Both the position numbers and the translations under genes were made by a program. From CAWCDJ01 sp963836015 (GTDB taxonomy: Bacteria > Acidobacteriota > Terriglobia > Bryobacterales > Bryobacteraceae): DNA of 64,000 bases. This document shows, piece after piece, positions 43,596 through 52,626 of this stretch. The notes below the pieces were generated by a model that ran no database searches, was not told the DNA's origin, and was given only the letters and a program-made list of their open reading frames with translations. Each line of letters opens with the position of its first letter. Positions within the stretch are counted from its first letter, which is position 1. The stretch spans positions 251,962 to 315,961 of the forward strand of contig CAWIIF010000001.1 in NCBI GenBank assembly GCA_963836015.1, read 5' to 3'.

Positions 43596-44206
43596 GTTGC
43601 TCGCCATTCGACTTACGGGACTACTTCCTGAAGGAGCTGACTGACCCGCAGCAGCGCCAGGTGGAAGCCCATGTGAAAACCTGTCCGCCCTGCCGTGAAG
43701 AGCTGGAGCGGCTGCAACTGACGGAAGCGGCGCTATACCGGCTGAGGGACGAAGAGATCCCGCAGCGCATTGCTTTCGTCTCCGACAAAATTTTCGAACC
43801 CTCGCCGCTGCGCCGGTGGATGGCCGCATTCTGGGCTTCCGGGGCACGGCTGGGGTTCGCTTCCGCGGCCATGCTGTCGGCCGCGATCATGGTTTCCGCG
43901 CTGACGCGCCCGGCTCCCGCACCGGTCGTGGTAGCGCCCGCTCCGGCGGCCGTAGCGGCCGCCACCGTGCCGGACGCGCAGATCGACCAGCGTGTTCGCA
44001 CGGCGGTGGAGCAGGCCATGGCGGAGACCGAGGCGCGCCACGCTCAGCAGACGAAGCAAATGGTAGCCGAACTGGACCAGAGCCGGCAGCGGCTGCTGGT
44101 GGCGGCGCAGGAATTCGAGTTCTATCAGAAGCGCGACCGGGTGCGGATGATGGCGAGCAGCGAGTACGGGCCGCCCGTCCCCGCAGACGCCGGAGAACGG
44201 AAATGA
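43592..44206 (+). CDS. Zinc-finger anti-sigma factor
   Basis: A 204-aa anti-sigma factor. The N-terminal zf-HC2 domain has H-x3-C-x2-C (HVKTCPPC) and the sigma-binding helix around it. A membrane helix (ARLGFASAAMLSAAIMVSAL) at about residue 85-105 is followed by an Ala/Pro/Val linker and a periplasmic helical segment (MAETEARHAQQTKQMVAELDQS). It would hold the upstream sigma factor at the membrane until an envelope signal. It overlaps genes on both sides by four bases (ATGA). Confidence 0.88.
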   Translation: MSCSPFDLRDYFLKELTDPQQRQVEAHVKTCPPCREELERLQLTEAALYRLRDEEIPQRIAFVSDKIFEPSPLRRWMAAFWASGARLGFASAAMLSAAIMVSALTRPAPAPVVVAPAPAAVAAATVPDAQIDQRVRTAVEQAMAETEARHAQQTKQMVAELDQSRQRLLVAAQEFEFYQKRDRVRMMASSEYGPPVPADAGERK

Positions 44207-44772
44207 GGCCGGCGGCGGTATTGCTCCTGGCGGCGATGGGCTGCGCCGCGGCCCAGGTCGCGAGCACGACGGCGCGCGTGGTGCCGAATGTGGCGAGCGG
44301 CGCGCTGGGCGGCGGCCGGCCGATGCGGATCGCGCTGGGCACTTTTGCCGATCTCGAAAAGCGCTTCGACGGCAAGCTCTCGAGCCTGGGCGGGGCCAAC
44401 GATCCGGCCGATCTGCTGGGGACGACCCGGGGCATCTACCTGGAAGGATACGGCGCGGTATTCACTGCCGAGCTGAGCCTGATCAACACGCCCGGCATCA
44501 ACCCGTTCCGCCCGACCATCAGCGAACAACTGAAAGAGCAGGTGCACCAGAGGAAGGCGGCGCGGGTTCCGCTGCTGAAGCAGGCGATGAAGGAGATGAT
44601 GAAGACCGCGGCCATGACCCTGATCCAGGTGCCGGAGGGCCAGCAGTTTGTTTTTGCCGTGCGGCTGGACTACCTGCGGTGGGAAGACACGATGGGCCTG
44701 CCCGGGCTGATCGTGATGAAGGCCGACCGGAAGTCCGCGCTGGCGGGCGATGTACAGATGGAAGAGCAATAA
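44203..44772 (+). CDS. Exported hypothetical protein in the type II secretion operon
   Basis: A 189-aa protein with a signal peptide (AAVLLLAAMGCAAAQ); the Cys in AAMGC is a weak lipobox candidate. The body has IALGTFADLEKRFDGKLSSLG, a TTRGIYLEGYGAVFTAELSLI strand region, then a basic helix (HQRKAARVPLLKQAMKEMMK) and VFAVRLDYLRWED. No family is recognised. It overlaps the anti-sigma gene by ATGA and its stop directly abuts the GTG of gspE. It could be the signal-sensing partner of the anti-sigma factor or an accessory secretion factor. Confidence 0.7.
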   Translation: MRPAAVLLLAAMGCAAAQVASTTARVVPNVASGALGGGRPMRIALGTFADLEKRFDGKLSSLGGANDPADLLGTTRGIYLEGYGAVFTAELSLINTPGINPFRPTISEQLKEQVHQRKAARVPLLKQAMKEMMKTAAMTLIQVPEGQQFVFAVRLDYLRWEDTMGLPGLIVMKADRKSALAGDVQMEEQ

Positions 44773-46467
44773 GTGGCTGCCAGCGTCCCTCCCGCCCCGC
44801 AACCCGAAGCCGAATCGTTCGAGCCGCGCTACCTGCGGCTGGGCGAGATCCTGATCGAGCGCGGCAAGATCGAAGCCGAAGACCTGGCGCGCGCGCTCGA
44901 GCTGCAGCAGGAGCGCGGCGATAAGATCGGCAAGATCTTCGTCGACATGGGGCTGCTGGCGCAGAGGGACATGCTGGCGGCGCTTTCCGAGCAGATCGGG
45001 GTGCCTCTGGTTTCGATCGAGGGGCCGCCCCCTTCGGCGCCGGAGATCGACGGGCTGTCGCACCGGTTTCTGCGGCAATGCCGCGCGTTCCCGGTGTCGC
45101 TGACGGATTCGACGCTGACGGTGGCGATGGCCGATCCGCTCGATTTCGAGACGGTGGCGGCGCTGCGGGCCTTTTCCGGGCTGCAGATCCAGACGCTGCT
45201 GGCGCCCGAGCAGGAAGTCGCGGACGCGATCGAGAAGCACTACGGCGAGGTCGAGGGCCACGGCGCCGAGGTGGGGCTGGACGAAGAAGCCAGCGCCGAC
45301 CTCGAGCACCTGCGCGACATGGCGAGCGAGGCGCCGGTGATCCGGCTGGTGAACGCCATGATCGCGGACGCCATCGAGAAGCGCGCGAGCGACATCCACA
45401 TCGAGCCGTTCGAGAAGGAATTTCGCGTCCGCTTCCGGGTGGACGGCGTGCTGTTCAACCAGGAGATGCCGCCGCGGGAATTGAAGGCGGCGATCATCTC
45501 GCGGCTGAAGCTGATGGCCAAGCTGAACATCGCGGAGCGGCGGCTGCCGCAGGACGGCCGTATCAAACTCAAGCTTCTGGGCCGCGAAGTGGATTTGCGC
45601 GTTTCGACGCTGCCGACGCTGTACGGCGAAAGCGTCGTGATGCGCCTGCTGGACCGCTCGGCGGGCGATTTCTACGACCTGCGGCGGCTGGGTTTCGACA
45701 ACCGCATGCTGGCGCGGATGGAGCATTTCACGGGGCAGCCGCACGGCATCTTCCTGGTGACCGGGCCTACGGGCAGCGGCAAATCCACGACGCTCTATTC
45801 GGCGCTCAAGCGGATCAACCTGCCGGACAAGAAGATCATCACGATCGAAGACCCGGTGGAATACCAGATGGACGGGATCAACCAGATCCACGTGAATCCG
45901 CAGATCGGGCTGACGTTCGCGGCGGGGCTGCGGCACATCGTGCGCCAGGATCCGGACGTGATCATGGTGGGGGAAATCCGCGACCGCGAGACGGCGGACA
46001 TCGCGATTCGCGCGGCGCTGACCGGGCACCTGGTGTTTTCGACGCTGCACACGAACGACGCGCCGAGCGCCATCACGCGGCTCACGGATATGGGCGTGGA
46101 GAACTACCTGATCACGTCGTCGGTGACGGCGGTGCTGGCGCAGCGACTGGTGCGGGTGATCTGCGAGCATTGCCGGGTGGCGGCCGGGGTGGTGCTTTCG
46201 CCCGAGGGCGAGATGGTGCAATCGTTCCGCGGCGCGGGCTGCGCGGAGTGCGGCGGGCGCGGCTACCTTTCGCGCGTGGGGATCTTCGAGCTGATGGAAG
46301 TGACCGATGAAATCCGCAAGCTGATCATGGACAACGCGGACGCCTCGGTGCTGACCCAGGTGTCGCGCCGCAACGGCATGCGCAACCTGCGAGAGGACGG
46401 CTGGAAGAAGATCATCGAAGGCACGACCACGGTGGAAGAGGTCATGCGGGTCACGCAGGAACTCTGA
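44773..46467 (+). CDS. gspE: Type II secretion ATPase GspE
   Basis: Cytoplasmic hexameric ATPase that powers the pseudopilus, 564 aa with a GTG start. The N-terminal GspE/PilB domain (LGEILIERGKIEAEDLARALE) is followed by the core. Walker A GPTGSGKST is at residues 331-339. The Walker B/Asp region is EDPVEYQMDGINQIHVNP with DPDVIMVGEIRD. The zinc-binding tetracysteine is C464-C467 and C490-C493, typical of GspE and PilB. Placed directly before gspF and the pseudopilins, it is GspE rather than PilB. Confidence 0.93.
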   Translation: MAASVPPAPQPEAESFEPRYLRLGEILIERGKIEAEDLARALELQQERGDKIGKIFVDMGLLAQRDMLAALSEQIGVPLVSIEGPPPSAPEIDGLSHRFLRQCRAFPVSLTDSTLTVAMADPLDFETVAALRAFSGLQIQTLLAPEQEVADAIEKHYGEVEGHGAEVGLDEEASADLEHLRDMASEAPVIRLVNAMIADAIEKRASDIHIEPFEKEFRVRFRVDGVLFNQEMPPRELKAAIISRLKLMAKLNIAERRLPQDGRIKLKLLGREVDLRVSTLPTLYGESVVMRLLDRSAGDFYDLRRLGFDNRMLARMEHFTGQPHGIFLVTGPTGSGKSTTLYSALKRINLPDKKIITIEDPVEYQMDGINQIHVNPQIGLTFAAGLRHIVRQDPDVIMVGEIRDRETADIAIRAALTGHLVFSTLHTNDAPSAITRLTDMGVENYLITSSVTAVLAQRLVRVICEHCRVAAGVVLSPEGEMVQSFRGAGCAECGGRGYLSRVGIFELMEVTDEIRKLIMDNADASVLTQVSRRNGMRNLREDGWKKIIEGTTTVEEVMRVTQEL

Positions 46468-47678
46468 TGGCGACATTCTTCTTTCGCGCGGTGGCTTCGG
46501 ACGGCAAGGTCCGGACCGGGAGCCTGTCGGGGGACAACGAAAGGCTGATCGCGCGGGAGCTGCGCAAGCAGGGGCTGACACCGATCTACGTCGGGGTGGC
46601 GCCCAAAGGCGCGTCGTACGAGATCAAGCTGCCGAGCTTCAGCGGCGGGAAGCGGCGGGACGTCCTGTTTTTCACGCAGGAGCTTTCGACGCTGCTGAAC
46701 TCGGGGGTGCCGCTCGACCGGGCGCTTTCGATCACGGCGGAGCTGACGGAGCGGCACGGCTTCCGGTTCATCGTGCTGGACGTGCTGCGGGTGCTCAAGG
46801 GCGGCAAGACGCTGGCGGACAGCCTGGCCACGCATCCCGACTATTTCACCGACCTGTACATCAACATGGTGCGGGCGGGGGAGGCCTCGGGGGCGCTGGG
46901 GTCGATCTTCGAGCGGCTTTCGGAGTTCGAGCGGACGCGCGACGATTTACGCAGCTACATCATCTCGTCGATGATCTACCCGGCCCTGCTGGCGACGGTG
47001 GGAATGGCGTCGGTGCTGGTGCTGCTGACGTTCGTGGTGCCGCGGTTCGCCACGATCTTCCAGGATTCCACGATGAAGATCCCGGTGCCGACGCAGATCA
47101 TGATGCAGGCGAGCTACATCGTGCGGACGTACTGGTGGATGGGGGCGGGGTCGGCGGCCGCGCTGCTGATCGGCTGGCGCGCCTACACGAATACGCCGGC
47201 GGGGCGCATCTGGTGGGACGGCGCGCGGCTGCGCATCCCGCTGCTGGGCGATGCGATGCTCAAGGCGGAGACTTCGCGGTTCGCGCGCGGCATGGCGACG
47301 CTGGTGGCGAACTCGGTGCCGCTGGTGCAATCGATCGGGATCGCCGCCGCCACGCTGAACAACCGGACGATTTCGGGCGCGCTGGCGGGCGTGGCCATGG
47401 GGGTCAAGCGCGGCGAGGGGATCGCGGCCCCGATGCGGAGGGCGGGCGTGTTTCCGCCGCTGGCTTCGCACCTGTTGACGGTGGGGGAAGAGACCGGGCA
47501 CCTCGACACCATGTTTGCCCGCATGGCGGATATTTACGAAAACGATACGCGCGCTTCCATCCGGCGGTTCACCTCGGTGTTCGAACCGCTGATCATTCTG
47601 GTGATGGGAATCGTGGTGGGCGCGCTGATATTGAGCATGCTGCTGGCCATCACCAGCATTAACGACGTGGCAATGTAA
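46467..47678 (+). CDS. gspF: Type II secretion inner-membrane platform protein GspF
   Basis: A 403-aa polytopic protein with two T2SSF domains (RDVLFFTQELSTLLNSGVPLDRAL and RFARGMATLVANSVPLVQSI), each followed by membrane helices; three helices in total. It forms the rotor-like platform that couples GspE to pseudopilus assembly. It shares one base with the gspE stop (TGATG). The family motifs for contact with the ATPase are intact. Confidence 0.95.
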   Translation: MATFFFRAVASDGKVRTGSLSGDNERLIARELRKQGLTPIYVGVAPKGASYEIKLPSFSGGKRRDVLFFTQELSTLLNSGVPLDRALSITAELTERHGFRFIVLDVLRVLKGGKTLADSLATHPDYFTDLYINMVRAGEASGALGSIFERLSEFERTRDDLRSYIISSMIYPALLATVGMASVLVLLTFVVPRFATIFQDSTMKIPVPTQIMMQASYIVRTYWWMGAGSAAALLIGWRAYTNTPAGRIWWDGARLRIPLLGDAMLKAETSRFARGMATLVANSVPLVQSIGIAAATLNNRTISGALAGVAMGVKRGEGIAAPMRRAGVFPPLASHLLTVGEETGHLDTMFARMADIYENDTRASIRRFTSVFEPLIILVMGIVVGALILSMLLAITSINDVAM

Positions 47679-47681
47679 ACC

Positions 47682-48116
47682 ATGAACCGAAATCGAAGAC
47701 GCGCCCAAGCGGGCGTCACCCTCATAGAAATGCTGGTGGTCGTCACGATCATCGGGCTTTTCGTCGCGCTGGTGGGGCCGGGCTTATGGAAAAAAGTGGA
47801 TGTTTCCCGCATCACGGCGGCCCGCACCCAGATCCAGAATTTCATGACCGCGCTGGGCACATACAAGCTCGATACGGGGACGTTTCCCACGACCGAGCAA
47901 GGGCTGCAGGCGCTGCGCGTGAAGCCCGCGGACATGAACCAGTGGAACGGGCCGTACATGCCGCAGGAAATCCCCAAGGATCCCTGGGGGCACGACTACG
48001 TTTACAAGTATCCGGGCGAGCACGGGGACGAGCCCGAGATCGTTTGCCTGGGAGCGGACGGGCAGCTTGGCGGCGATGGATTGAATGCGGATATCGTCAG
48101 TTGGAAAAACCAGTAA
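47682..48116 (+). CDS. gspG: Major pseudopilin GspG
   Basis: A 144-aa type IV-like prepilin. A short basic leader ending in Gly precedes VTLIEMLVVVTIIGLF, with the conserved Glu5. The calcium-loop region (PTTEQGLQALRVKP, DPWGHDYVYKYPGEHGDEPEIV, LGADGQLGGDGLNADIVSW) is the GspG signature. It forms the pseudopilus shaft. The prepilin peptidase needed to process it is not in this window. Confidence 0.96.
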   Translation: MNRNRRRAQAGVTLIEMLVVVTIIGLFVALVGPGLWKKVDVSRITAARTQIQNFMTALGTYKLDTGTFPTTEQGLQALRVKPADMNQWNGPYMPQEIPKDPWGHDYVYKYPGEHGDEPEIVCLGADGQLGGDGLNADIVSWKNQ

Positions 48117-48570
48117 GGGCATAACGCTGATCGAGATGCTGGTGGTGGTCGCCATCATCGGCCTGATCGTGGCGGTGTCGACGCCATCGGTCTCGGCGGG
48201 CATCGACAGCATACGGATGACCTCGGCGGCCGATTCGGTCGCCAGCTTCCTCAACGGAGCGGTGAACCGCGCGGAACGGCGGCAGGAGCCGATGGAACTG
48301 GTGATTTCGATCAAGGACAGCAAGCTGACGCTGTATTCGAACGACCCGGGCTTCGAGCGCGAGCTGAAGATGCCGGAAGGGATCGCGATCGAGGCGGTGC
48401 TGCCGAAGATCCAGGACGAGCCCGAAGAGCTGCGCCGCCTGATCCTGATGCCCGGGGCGTCGGTTCCGGGCATCGGCATCCAACTGGCCAACCGGCGCGG
48501 CGGAAAACGGATTATCCGGCTGGACCCGATGACCGGCTTTCCGCGCGTCTCGAGCGTCCCAACAGAGTGA
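48085..48570 (+). CDS. gspH: Minor pseudopilin GspH-like
   Basis: A 161-aa pseudopilin starting inside the end of gspG (32-base overlap), with leader KTSKG and ITLIEMLVVVAIIGLIVAV. The body is shorter in conserved motifs (RMTSAADSVASFLNGAVNRAERRQEP), as is usual for GspH. It sits at the pseudopilus tip. Assignment rests on position between gspG and gspI and on the pseudopilin N-terminus. Confidence 0.85.
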   Translation: MRISSVGKTSKGITLIEMLVVVAIIGLIVAVSTPSVSAGIDSIRMTSAADSVASFLNGAVNRAERRQEPMELVISIKDSKLTLYSNDPGFERELKMPEGIAIEAVLPKIQDEPEELRRLILMPGASVPGIGIQLANRRGGKRIIRLDPMTGFPRVSSVPTE

Positions 48571-49001
48571 AGAACCAGCGCGGATTCACGCTGCTCGAAA
48601 TGATTGTCGCGACCACCATCATGGGGATCGCGGTAGTCGGCCTGCTGGCGGGCCTGGCGAGCGCCACGCGCAACGCCGCGCGCCTGCAGGACTACGACCG
48701 GGCGGTGCAGTTGGGCCGGGTGCGCATGAACGAGCTGATGCTCGACCGGACGATTCCGCTGAACGTGCCGGTCGAGGGGCGCTTCGACCTCTCCCAGACG
48801 GGCGGCGTGGAAGCGGGCTGGCGCGCGCGGCGCACGATTTTCGAGATGCCGCCCGAGGTGCAGCCGGGGCGGACGGCGCTCGACCGGGTGGAGCTCGAAG
48901 TATGGTGGACGTCCGGGGACAAGCGCCGCACGTACACGCTGGATGCCTATCGTCCGCACATCCTGAAGGAGGACGAGATTCCCAAAGGGGATTCCCAATG
49001 A
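48567..49001 (+). CDS. gspI: Minor pseudopilin GspI-like
   Basis: A 144-aa pseudopilin, GTG start overlapping gspH by four bases (GTGA). The leader KNQRG precedes FTLLEMIVATTIMGIAVVGLL. The body includes a short loop and WWTSGDKRRTYTLDAYRP near the end. GspI is the first of the I-J-K tip complex and the order here supports it. Confidence 0.85.
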   Translation: MKNQRGFTLLEMIVATTIMGIAVVGLLAGLASATRNAARLQDYDRAVQLGRVRMNELMLDRTIPLNVPVEGRFDLSQTGGVEAGWRARRTIFEMPPEVQPGRTALDRVELEVWWTSGDKRRTYTLDAYRPHILKEDEIPKGDSQ

Positions 49002-49675
49002 GGCGCGCGCGGCAGGCGGGCGTGACGCTGATCGAGGTCATGGTCGCGGTGACGCTGCTCAGCCTGCTCTCGGTAGGGATGCTGTACGCGCTGCGGCTGG
49101 GGTTGAGCGCGCTCTCCAAGACCGATTCCAAACTGATGGACAACCGCCGGGTGGCGGGGGCGCAGCGCATCCTGGAGCAGGAGCTGCAGGGCCTCATGCC
49201 GGTGCTGACGAAGTGCCCGGGCGCGGGTGGGGCGGGAGCTTACTTTCAGGGCGGGCCGCAAACCATGCGGCTGGTCTCGGTCTTTTCGCTGGATGCAGCG
49301 TGGCGCGGGCAGCCGAAGGTTCTCGAACTGTTCGTGATCCCCGGGGAGAACGGCGAGGGGGTGCGGCTGGTGGTGAACGAAGCTCCCTACAACGGGCCGG
49401 CCGGCATGGAGCCGTACTGTACCGGGACGGCGGTGGCGAATCCGCACTCGTTCGTCCTGGCGGACAAGCTGGCCTATTGCCGGTTCACGTACATGGGTCC
49501 GGCGCCCAACCCGGCGGACCCGGGCATCTGGGCGCCCGCGTGGGATCATCCCGGGTGGCCGTTCGCCATCAAGGTGGAAATGGCGCCGATGGATCCGAAC
49601 CCGTCGCGGCTGCAACCGGTCACGGTCACGGTACCGGTGTACATGTACCGGAAGGTGGAGCGGTATGCGGACTAG
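48998..49675 (+). CDS. gspJ: Minor pseudopilin GspJ-like
   Basis: A 225-aa protein with leader RRARQAG and VTLIEVMVAVTLLSLLSVGML. The start overlaps the gspI stop by four bases (ATGA). The larger body and the position between gspI and gspK match GspJ. The 3' end overlaps gspK by 11 bases. Confidence 0.85.
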   Translation: MRRARQAGVTLIEVMVAVTLLSLLSVGMLYALRLGLSALSKTDSKLMDNRRVAGAQRILEQELQGLMPVLTKCPGAGGAGAYFQGGPQTMRLVSVFSLDAAWRGQPKVLELFVIPGENGEGVRLVVNEAPYNGPAGMEPYCTGTAVANPHSFVLADKLAYCRFTYMGPAPNPADPGIWAPAWDHPGWPFAIKVEMAPMDPNPSRLQPVTVTVPVYMYRKVERYAD

Positions 49676-50705
49676 GGGGCGGCTGCGGCGAGCGGGCATT
49701 CTCGTCACCCCTTCAAACATCAGGGCGCGGAGAGCGCGGGGCAGTGCGCTGCTGATGGTGCTTTGGATTACGGCGGCGCTGGCGGCGATCGGGTTTGCGC
49801 TGGCGGGGACGGTGCGCGGGGAGGCGGAGCGGGCCGCTACCGAGGTGGACGACTTGCGCAGCTACTACCTGGCGGTGGGGGCGCTGCAGCGGGCAGAACT
49901 GGAACTGGCCTGGTCGGTGGTGTACCCGGACAAACGCAAGATCCCCAAGGGATCGACCTTCGTCGATTACCAGTTTCCCAGCGGCGTCGCGCACGTGGAT
50001 ATCATTCCGGAGGCCGCCAAGCTGGATGTGAACGCGGTGCCGGTGGAGATGTTGAACCGCCTCCTGGTGGCCCTGGGGGTGGATGTGGGCCGCGCCCAGC
50101 AAATCGCCGCAGCGATCGACGAATGGCGGAAGCCGGTCGAGAACGGCAGCGAATTCGATGGGTATTATGAATCACAAGTTCCGTCTTTTCGCGCGCCGCA
50201 CACGTCCTTACAGGAGATCGAGGAATTACTGCTGGTGAAAGGCATGACGCCCGATATTTTCTACGGAACCTATGTCCCGGCGCTGGAGACGGAGAGCGGT
50301 ACGACGGGAGGTCCGCGCCTGGTGCCGCACGGCGGGCTGATCGACTGCCTGTCGGTTTACGGCTCGAGGGACCGGGTGGACGCCAATACGGCGCACCCCG
50401 CGGTGCTGGCGGCGCTGGGAGTGAGCCCTTACGTGATCAGCGCGCTGGTCGAGCGGCGGCGGATGTCGCCCATGAACCAGCAGCAACTGTCGGACTTCAT
50501 CGGGTCGGTGGGCGGGTCGATGGACCACTTGCGGGTGGAAGGCAACTCGATCGTGACCATGCGGGCGACGGCCCGCCTGTACCTGCCGGACGGACGCCTG
50601 TCGGACCTGAAACGGACGGTGGCTGCCCAGCTCAAGTACATGCCGCCGGGGTCCGATTCCGGGGTCTATATGCTGCGCTGGTACGACACCGCCTGGAGCC
50701 ACTAA
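49665..50705 (+). CDS. gspK: Minor pseudopilin GspK
   Basis: A 346-aa large pseudopilin that caps the pseudopilus tip. RGSALLMVLWITAALAAIGFALA is the atypical GspK N-terminal helix, which lacks the usual Glu5. The body carries the alpha domain (LDVNAVPVEMLNRLLVALGV, AAAIDEWRKP) and a second helix-hairpin-helix-like repeat (VDANTAHPAVLAALG). The start lies within gspJ. The first 25 residues are unusually Arg-rich. Confidence 0.92.
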   Translation: MRTRGRLRRAGILVTPSNIRARRARGSALLMVLWITAALAAIGFALAGTVRGEAERAATEVDDLRSYYLAVGALQRAELELAWSVVYPDKRKIPKGSTFVDYQFPSGVAHVDIIPEAAKLDVNAVPVEMLNRLLVALGVDVGRAQQIAAAIDEWRKPVENGSEFDGYYESQVPSFRAPHTSLQEIEELLLVKGMTPDIFYGTYVPALETESGTTGGPRLVPHGGLIDCLSVYGSRDRVDANTAHPAVLAALGVSPYVISALVERRRMSPMNQQQLSDFIGSVGGSMDHLRVEGNSIVTMRATARLYLPDGRLSDLKRTVAAQLKYMPPGSDSGVYMLRWYDTAWSH

Positions 50706-50710
50706 CCCGG

Positions 50711-52039
50711 ATGCCGCAACCGTTTTCCATTGTCAAGGATCTTCGCAAGCTGCTGGCGTTCGGGTCGGGGCTGGGCATCGAAATCGGCGCGGAGGCCCTC
50801 GAGGTCGCGGTGACCCGCGTGCGCCCAAACCGGGTGCAGGTGCTGGGCAGGCTGACGCTGGCGGGCTACCGGTCGCGGCCGGCGGCGGAGTGGGGCGCGG
50901 AGTGCGCGCGGTTTCTGAGCTCGCTGGGCGTCGGGCATCTCAGCGCCACGGTGCTGCTGCCGCGGCGCGACGTGATTGTGCGGCTGGTGTCGCTGCCGGG
51001 CGTGGCGTCCAAGGACGTGGAGGGCGCGCTCCGGCTGCAGCTCGACGCGCTGCACCCCTTCGGGGAAGACGAAGTGGTCTGGGGCTGGTCCGGGCTGGCG
51101 TGGGGCGGAGTGCTCGCCGGGATTGCGCGGCGCGAGACTGTGGAGCGCTATCACCAACTGTTCACGGAAGCCGGGATCGCGGTTTCCTCGTTCACGTTTT
51201 CGGCGGCGGCGGTTCACGCCGCGGTGCGGCTGAACGGCCCGATCCGGGAGGAAGGCTTCGTGGCGTTGAGCCGCTCGGCATCGGGCGGAGTGGAAATTTA
51301 CGGCGAGAGCCCGGCGCGCCCGGTTTTCTCGGCGGAGTTCGACATGGCTCCGCAGCGGGCGGCGGTGATGGCGCTTTCGGAGCTGCGGCTGCCGCCCGAG
51401 ACGGCTCCCCTGACGCTCGAGGAAGTGCTGCCCAAGCCTGCCGTGAACCCGGTGGAAAACGATTTATCCCGCAACGCACTGCCGTACGCCACGGCGCTGG
51501 CGGGGGCCTGCCCCCGGCTGGCGCCGGCGGCGAACGTGCTGCCGCCGGAGCACCGGCGGTACAACTCGCGGGCGGTTTATGTTCCGACGGCGGTGCTGGG
51601 CGGCGCGCTGCTGTTGGTGGCGGGAGCGGCCTTCGGATATTCCAAGTATTCCGACCACCGCTACCTGGACAAGCTGCACGCGGAGATCGCGCGCATCGAG
51701 CCGGCGGCGCAGCGGGCCGCGGCGCTCGACCGGCAGACCCTGCAGGTCAAGGCGCGGACCGAGCTGCTCGACCGGCTGCACGCCCAGACCCGCGCCGACC
51801 TGGACGCGTTGAACGAGCTCACCCGGCTGATCGAGCCGCCGGCGTGGACCAATTCGGTGGACCTGACGCGCGATGCGGTGCGGATTGCGGGGGAGGCTCC
51901 GCAAGCAGCGCCGCTGCTGAAGATCCTGGACTCGTCGCCCTATTTTGAAAACTCGGCGCCCGACATGATTCAGCGCAGCACGTCGGGGGGCAGCGGCGAG
52001 ATGTTCATGATCCACACCACGCGGGAGAAGTCCAAATGA
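50711..52039 (+). CDS. GspL/PilM-like type II secretion protein
   Basis: A 442-aa protein. Residues of about 1-250 form an actin-like PilM/GspL cytoplasmic domain (GLGIEIGAEALEVAVTRV, VLLPRRDVIVRLVSLPGV, LDALHPFGEDEVVWGW). A membrane helix (AVLGGALLLVAGAAFGYS) and a periplasmic PilN-like part follow. It thus combines PilM and PilN features, as GspL does, and links GspE to the inner-membrane platform. It begins five bases after gspK and overlaps the next gene by four. Confidence 0.85.
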   Translation: MPQPFSIVKDLRKLLAFGSGLGIEIGAEALEVAVTRVRPNRVQVLGRLTLAGYRSRPAAEWGAECARFLSSLGVGHLSATVLLPRRDVIVRLVSLPGVASKDVEGALRLQLDALHPFGEDEVVWGWSGLAWGGVLAGIARRETVERYHQLFTEAGIAVSSFTFSAAAVHAAVRLNGPIREEGFVALSRSASGGVEIYGESPARPVFSAEFDMAPQRAAVMALSELRLPPETAPLTLEEVLPKPAVNPVENDLSRNALPYATALAGACPRLAPAANVLPPEHRRYNSRAVYVPTAVLGGALLLVAGAAFGYSKYSDHRYLDKLHAEIARIEPAAQRAAALDRQTLQVKARTELLDRLHAQTRADLDALNELTRLIEPPAWTNSVDLTRDAVRIAGEAPQAAPLLKILDSSPYFENSAPDMIQRSTSGGSGEMFMIHTTREKSK

Positions 52040-52626
52040 CGGTGGGGACGCTGGACCGGCGGATGGTGCGGATGATTCTGGCGAGCGCGGCCGCGATGCT
52101 GGTGCTGCGCTTCGTACTGCTGCGGGACAAGCCGGCGCAGGTGGTTTCGGCATCCGAATCGGCGCCGCTGGCCGAAAAACGGCTGGAGCGGGTGCGGGAG
52201 ATGGCGGCCACCGTGAAGGGCAAGCAGGCGCTGCTCGACCAGGCGATGGCCGAGCTCAAGGTGCGGGAGAACGGAATCATCAAGGCCGACACGGCGGCAC
52301 AGGCGCAGGCGCAGCTCATGGACCTGGTTCACCGGGTGGCCGCGGCCAACGGTTTTGACGCGCGCGGCGCCGAACAGCTCACGGAAGCGCGGCCGCTGGG
52401 CGCGGACTACGGGCAGGTTTCGGTGACGCAGACGTTCACCTGCGGGATCGACCAGCTCGTGAATTTTCTGGCGGACCTGGCCAACGAACCCGCCATCGTC
52501 TACATCGACGACCTGCACATCAGCGGGGGCAGCGATAAGAAGAAGAACGTGACGGTGCGGCTGGGCCTGTCGGGCGTGGTGCTGCGCAAGCTGGTGCCGG
52601 TGAAAAAGGGAGGGCCTTCGTTTTGA
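52036..52626 (+). CDS. GspM/PilO-like type II secretion protein
   Basis: A 196-aa protein with a short cytoplasmic start, one membrane helix (MILASAAAMLVLRFVLL), a coiled region (EKRLERVREMAATVKGKQ) and a ferredoxin-like periplasmic domain (VSVTQTFTCGIDQLVNFLADLAN). This is the PilO/GspM layout. The start overlaps the upstream gene by ATGA and the stop overlaps the next start by TTGA. Confidence 0.82.
   Translation: MTVGTLDRRMVRMILASAAAMLVLRFVLLRDKPAQVVSASESAPLAEKRLERVREMAATVKGKQALLDQAMAELKVRENGIIKADTAAQAQAQLMDLVHRVAAANGFDARGAEQLTEARPLGADYGQVSVTQTFTCGIDQLVNFLADLANEPAIVYIDDLHISGGSDKKKNVTVRLGLSGVVLRKLVPVKKGGPSF

Noticed and set aside
44125..46581. An 818-residue minus-strand open frame opposite gspE
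   Set aside because: It is Arg/His/Gln-rich with no domain features and lies exactly antisense to the well-supported gspE; a GC-bias artefact.
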